Source of the DNA: a virus
DNA length: 64,000 nt
Virus record (IMG/VR): IMGVR_UViG_3300023174_000102
Span: 1 to 64,000 of that record
Direction: 5' to 3' (one strand)
Position numbers and translations under genes: made by a program
Shown: positions 60,563-64,000 of the stretch, in pieces
How the letters are laid out: each line of letters begins with the position of its first letter
Numbering within the stretch: position 1 is the stretch's first letter
The notes under the pieces: model-generated
What the model was told of the DNA's origin: nothing
The model's input: only the letters and a program-made list of their open reading frames with translations
Database searches by the model: none

Positions 60563-62005
60563 ATGATAATTCTTGGTATTAATGAAACTACACATGACGC
60601 TTCAGTATCTTTGATTAAAGATGGAGAAATACTTTTTGCTGGTCATTCCGAAAGATATAGCAAACAAAAAAATGACTGGTTCACAAACAAAGAACTTATC
60701 AAAAATGCGATTCAGTATGGCTACCCAGATCAGATTGCCTATTACGAGAAGCCTTTACTTAAGAAACTTAGAGTAAAGACTAGGGGTGGATTTGGTGGAG
60801 ACAAGCCATGGTTTGAGTCTACAGAACTTGGGGACCTGCCAAGAAAAAATTTTGGTCACCACTACTCTCATGCCTCAGCGGGATACTATACAAGTTCTTT
60901 TCATGATGCCGTTATTGTTGTACTTGATGCCATAGGAGAGTTTAATACATCTACAATTTGGGTTGGTGAAGGAGAAAAGATTAAACTAAAATATAAACAA
61001 AACTATCCAGTTAGTTTTGGTCTTTTCTACTCAGCATTTACACAACTTATCGGACTTATGCCAAACCAAGAAGAATACATTATGATGGGTATGGCAGCAT
61101 ACGGTGACTGGCGCAGATACTATAAAGAAGTTGACGAATATTTCCCTAAATATAATAAGCAAAAATACAACTTCCATAAAGGCATCCATGACTGGGGCAT
61201 GCCAATAACAGAGCAAGATAAATTTGATATTGCTGCTGCAGTCCAGGTTGTTTACGAACAAAGACTAAATGATTTTATGCATATGGCCTATTCAATTACT
61301 GGGAAAAAGAATTTAGTCTTCATGGGTGGTTGTGCGCTCAACTCATCAGCAAACACTTTGCTATGGAATATATTTGACATGGTTTGGATCATGCCAAACC
61401 CAGGTGATGCTGGATCATCATTAGGTGCAGCAGCAGCCCTGTACGGAAAGCATATCAACTGGAAGACCCCATACCTTGGCTATGATCTTGGCGGAGAATA
61501 CCCAGTCCAGCAAATTGTGGACGGTATATTGAAAGATGGAATCGTAGCAGTAGCATCAGGCAGAGCAGAGTATGGACCAAGAGCGCTAGGCAATAGAAGT
61601 ATCCTTGCGGACCCAAGAGATCCAAATATTAAGGACAAGGTTAATTTAATTAAACAGAGAGAGTTGTTTAGACCTTTTGCTCCAGTAGTTTTGGAAGAAT
61701 GTGCATCTACGTGGTTTGACATGGACTTTGCAAGTCCCTATATGCAGTATACAGTTAAGTGTCTTAAGCCAGAAAAAATTCCATCCGTTGTTCACGCTGA
61801 TGGGACATCTAGAGTTCAAACAGTAAATAGAGATCAACATAGGGGTTTGTATAGAGTTTTAAATAAGTTTTATGTTGAAACTGGTGTTCCAGTACTGCTC
61901 AATACTAGTCTTAACATAAAAGGTCAGCCACTACTTAATGATGAAACAGACATCATTAAATGGGAAAAAGAATACCTTACAAAAATTATTGGACCAAATT
62001 TATGA
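60563..62005 (+). CDS. NodU/CmcH-type carbamoyltransferase
   Basis: A 480-residue enzyme with TTTGGAGAG before ATG. It has the N-terminal Kae1-like fold (LGINETTHDASVSLIKDGEI, FGHHYSHASAGYY metal/adenylate motif, VVLDAIGEFNTSTIWVGEGE, MGGCALNSSANTLLWNIFDM) and the C-terminal domain with SGRAEYGPRALGNRSILADP and VLLNTSLNIKGQPLL. It transfers carbamoyl from carbamoyl phosphate through a carbamoyl-adenylate to a hydroxyl. In phages the target may be a modified base or a sugar. It overlaps the next gene by four bases (ATGA). Confidence 0.85.
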   Translation: MIILGINETTHDASVSLIKDGEILFAGHSERYSKQKNDWFTNKELIKNAIQYGYPDQIAYYEKPLLKKLRVKTRGGFGGDKPWFESTELGDLPRKNFGHHYSHASAGYYTSSFHDAVIVVLDAIGEFNTSTIWVGEGEKIKLKYKQNYPVSFGLFYSAFTQLIGLMPNQEEYIMMGMAAYGDWRRYYKEVDEYFPKYNKQKYNFHKGIHDWGMPITEQDKFDIAAAVQVVYEQRLNDFMHMAYSITGKKNLVFMGGCALNSSANTLLWNIFDMVWIMPNPGDAGSSLGAAAALYGKHINWKTPYLGYDLGGEYPVQQIVDGILKDGIVAVASGRAEYGPRALGNRSILADPRDPNIKDKVNLIKQRELFRPFAPVVLEECASTWFDMDFASPYMQYTVKCLKPEKIPSVVHADGTSRVQTVNRDQHRGLYRVLNKFYVETGVPVLLNTSLNIKGQPLLNDETDIIKWEKEYLTKIIGPNL

Positions 62006-62910
62006 AAGAACACAAAGAACTAACACAGTACCTAATGAGGAAGATTGTAAAGAAAAAGAACACTCATGCACTTTTTTTTAATGAAATAGACAGTGTTGTA
62101 AGACAAAAAGAAGAAGAGTTTTTAATTTATGGTGAATTGCTCAGAGAAGATTATGACCAGGATGATAGCGTAAGATATTATTTTAACTCTTTAGGTTATC
62201 GCTCAGATGAGTTTACAAATTATCATGATGGACAACATATATTATTTGCTGGTTGTTCAGAAACAGAGGGTCAGGGTGGTAACTTGGAATCTTTGTGGGC
62301 CCACATGGTGTATAAAAAACTTTCTGAGACAAAAAAAATATCTGGATTCTTTAACTTGTCAAGAGGAGGCTGGGGACACGACATAATTATCTCAAATATA
62401 ATCGAGTATATTAAAAGATATGGAAAGCCAGATAAGATTTATATATTGTTCCCAAATCTTTCAAGAGACTTTGATTGGCAAGGTCTTGAACATAACGAAG
62501 AGTTGTACTATTATTCAATAAAGACTACATTTTTTAGTAAAAAACAATTTATTTTATCAGATGGTACAGTAAGACAAAAACAAAAGTTAAAGGAGCAAAG
62601 AGATTTAGTAACCAAGTTTATAAACTTGATAAAACTATTTGAAGAATATTGTGCTTCAAACAACATAGAACTAATTTGGTCAACATACTCTATACCTGAT
62701 GGCAAAAACTATAAAAACCTAAATGTTTTTAACAATTTTATTGAGATGTTGGATGCTGATGAAATTATTTCTAAAAGCAAAAAATTGTTTAAAGAAGAAC
62801 TGTACAATAAAAAAAATATAATAAACAAAAGAGATGGTCATCAAGGATATATTTTTCACTACCACTGGGCACAAAAATTTTTAGGTTTATCAACAGAACA
62901 AAGACTATAG
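62002..62910 (+). CDS. SGNH-like hydrolase family protein A
   Basis: A 302-residue protein; start is the ATG of the ATGA overlap with the carbamoyltransferase. Block I is HILFAGCSETEGQGG (Ser of a GCS motif), a Gly block is NLSRGGWGHDI, and the last block is KRDGHQGYIFHYHWA with Asp and His. This agrees with an SGNH/GDSL-type acyl hydrolase or transferase. It is paralogous to the next gene over the whole length. N-terminal ~40 residues form a short helix. Likely target: acyl or acetyl group on a sugar or wall polymer. Coupling to the carbamoyltransferase supports a shared substrate. Confidence 0.65.
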   Translation: MKEHKELTQYLMRKIVKKKNTHALFFNEIDSVVRQKEEEFLIYGELLREDYDQDDSVRYYFNSLGYRSDEFTNYHDGQHILFAGCSETEGQGGNLESLWAHMVYKKLSETKKISGFFNLSRGGWGHDIIISNIIEYIKRYGKPDKIYILFPNLSRDFDWQGLEHNEELYYYSIKTTFFSKKQFILSDGTVRQKQKLKEQRDLVTKFINLIKLFEEYCASNNIELIWSTYSIPDGKNYKNLNVFNNFIEMLDADEIISKSKKLFKEELYNKKNIINKRDGHQGYIFHYHWAQKFLGLSTEQRL

Positions 62911-62918
62911 GATAAATA

Positions 62919-63803
62919 ATGCAAGAATATATAATGAAAAAAATTTCAGAATCTAATAATATGAACGCATTGTTTTTTAATAAAATAGATAGCATTGTGA
63001 GATCAAAAGAAGAAGAGTTTTTAATAAATAGTGAAAAAATATTGCCAGAATTTATGGGAGACGATAACGTAAGATATTACTTTAATTCTTTAGGTTTTCG
63101 TTCAGATGAGTTTTTAGAAACTCATATAGGTAAGCATATACTCTTTGCTGGCTGTTCAGAAACAGAAGGATTTGGTGGCAGTTTAGAAGACTGTTGGTCT
63201 CATATGGTGTATACAGAAATCTGCAAAACAGAAAAAATATCTGGATTCTTTAATCTATCAAGGGCTGGTTGGGGAAATGAAATAATAATAGCAAATATAA
63301 TTCAGTATATTAGCAGGTACGGTAAACCAGATAAAATTTACATGCTTCTACCAAATCTTTCAAGAATGTTTGAATACGTTGGACAAGAAGAAGGCCTAGA
63401 AATATATCGGCACACACAACTAACCCCCTATTGGTCAAAAAAGGAGGTAGAAGGAAATAATGGAGAAAAAAGAAAAAGGCAGACCATAGAGCATCAAAGA
63501 AACATAATTCCATCATTTGTAATTTTAATGAAACTCTTTGAAGAATATTGCATTTCTAATAATATAAAATTGGTATGGGCAACTTGGGCACAAGAAGATG
63601 GAGAAAACTATAAAGGTTTAAATGTTTTTAATAGTTTTATCAAACTTCCAGACCATGCAGATGTAATTTTGGAAAGTAAAAATTTTCTTACCAAAGATAA
63701 AGAAAAAAGAAAGCACTTACTAAAAAAAAGAGACGGACACCACGGTTACCTATATCACTACATGTGGGCACAAACATTTTTGGGTCTGCTTGAAACAAAG
63801 TAA
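62919..63803 (+). CDS. SGNH-like hydrolase family protein B
   Basis: A 294-residue paralogue of the previous protein. The same blocks are present: HILFAGCSETEGFGG, NLSRAGWGNEI, KRDGHHGYLYHYMWA. The two proteins agree over nearly all regions, including the N-terminal NALFFNKIDSIV. The nucleophile Ser and the terminal Asp-x-His are retained in both, so both may be active, with different specificity or as a heterodimer. Its start follows GATAAATA with no good ribosome site, so coupling from the upstream gene is likely. Confidence 0.65.
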   Translation: MQEYIMKKISESNNMNALFFNKIDSIVRSKEEEFLINSEKILPEFMGDDNVRYYFNSLGFRSDEFLETHIGKHILFAGCSETEGFGGSLEDCWSHMVYTEICKTEKISGFFNLSRAGWGNEIIIANIIQYISRYGKPDKIYMLLPNLSRMFEYVGQEEGLEIYRHTQLTPYWSKKEVEGNNGEKRKRQTIEHQRNIIPSFVILMKLFEEYCISNNIKLVWATWAQEDGENYKGLNVFNSFIKLPDHADVILESKNFLTKDKEKRKHLLKKRDGHHGYLYHYMWAQTFLGLLETK

Positions 63804-63818
63804 TACTAATGATATAAT
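63790..63818 (+). promoter_or_regulatory. Promoter before the endolysin gene
   Basis: TTGAAA (63790-63795), 17-base spacer, TGA-TATAAT (63813-63818). The leader of ~22 bases ends with TAGGAGGA. Confidence 0.65.
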
Positions 63819-63846
63819 ATATATAAGCCTATAGGAGGAAATAAAC

Positions 63847-64000
63847 ATGGCAGCAAAAGGATCACTAGAAGCAATCATTGAGGTTGCAAAGAAGGAAGTG
63901 GGCACAATTGAAGGCCCAAAGGATAATGAAACAAAGTACGGCGCTTGGATTAAGGTAAACTTCCAACCATGGTGCCAGTCATTCGTTTCTTGGTCAGCAT
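63847..64000 (+). CDS. CHAP-type endolysin, N-terminal fragment
   Basis: The window ends inside a gene of at least 51 codons with a strong AGGAGGA site. The product starts ALEAIIEVAKKEVG-like (AKGSLEAIIEVAKKEVG) and has KYGAWIKVNFQPWCQSFVSW, where Cys in WCQSFVSW is the usual nucleophile of CHAP-family peptidoglycan amidases/peptidases. It would cut the wall at lysis. The rest lies outside the window. Confidence 0.75.
   Translation, partial: MAAKGSLEAIIEVAKKEVGTIEGPKDNETKYGAWIKVNFQPWCQSFVSWSA

Noticed and set aside
1-64000. CRISPR array, integrase, transposase, homing endonuclease or intein insertion in replication genes
   Set aside because: No repeat-spacer pattern, tyrosine/serine recombinase or transposase motif, and helicase, polymerase, RecA and reductase are uninterrupted.

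Overview
The window is one continuous stretch of a tailed-phage genome with a long, non-contractile (siphovirus-type) tail. Every supported gene and the single tRNA lie on the + strand, genes are tightly packed (many stop/start overlaps of the TAATG or ATGA type), and the DNA is AT-rich (roughly 35-40% GC by eye). The HK97-fold capsid set, a class II ribonucleotide reductase, a DnaE-type polymerase, several genes whose start codon lies 5-9 bases after a -10 box (leaderless mRNAs) and a proteasome-like peptidase all fit a phage of a low-GC actinobacterium, perhaps a freshwater one. The host is inferred, not shown.

Layout. 1-7723: tail fibre and tail-tip proteins, several built on shared N-terminal modules, ending in a fibronectin/Gly-Ala-Phe-repeat/Hint-like protein. 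7838-10683: a DUF6065-like protein and an adenosylcobalamin-dependent ribonucleotide reductase. 10709-14434: a giant lectin-like structural protein. 14453-24038: portal, prohead protease with a nested scaffold start, major capsid protein, connector proteins, tail tube protein and two paralogous tail assembly chaperones. 24056-39417: a 2607-residue tape measure protein followed by distal-tail and baseplate genes. 39417-51685: DNA metabolism (DnaB-like helicase, CHC2/Toprim primase, probable ssDNA-binding protein, DnaE polymerase, RecA, Hjc-like and RuvC-like nucleases, Cas4-like nuclease, a 2OG oxygenase and several small zinc-ribbon or HTH proteins). 51675-53976: terminase. 53996-64000: secreted proteins, two holin-like membrane proteins, a proteasome-like Ntn hydrolase, a secreted subtilase, tRNA-Asn, a cassette of 2OG oxygenase, carbamoyltransferase and two SGNH-like proteins, and the start of a CHAP-type endolysin.

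How the parts work together. RecA, polymerase, helicase, primase, SSB and nucleases form a largely self-sufficient replication and recombination set. The reductase supplies deoxynucleotides. The terminase packages DNA through the portal into the capsid built by the protease/scaffold and capsid genes. The right end mixes lysis with an unusual set of secreted and modifying enzymes, and is the most likely place for undescribed biology.

Expression signals. Two kinds of start recur: genes with a strong AGGAGG-like site, and genes with no such site whose ATG follows a TATAAT/TATACT box by about 6 bases. Several promoters with full TTGACA-N17/18-TATACT consensus lie in gene ends or short gaps. No gap over 300 bases lacks a gene. 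No integrase, transposon, CRISPR array or credible minus-strand gene was seen.
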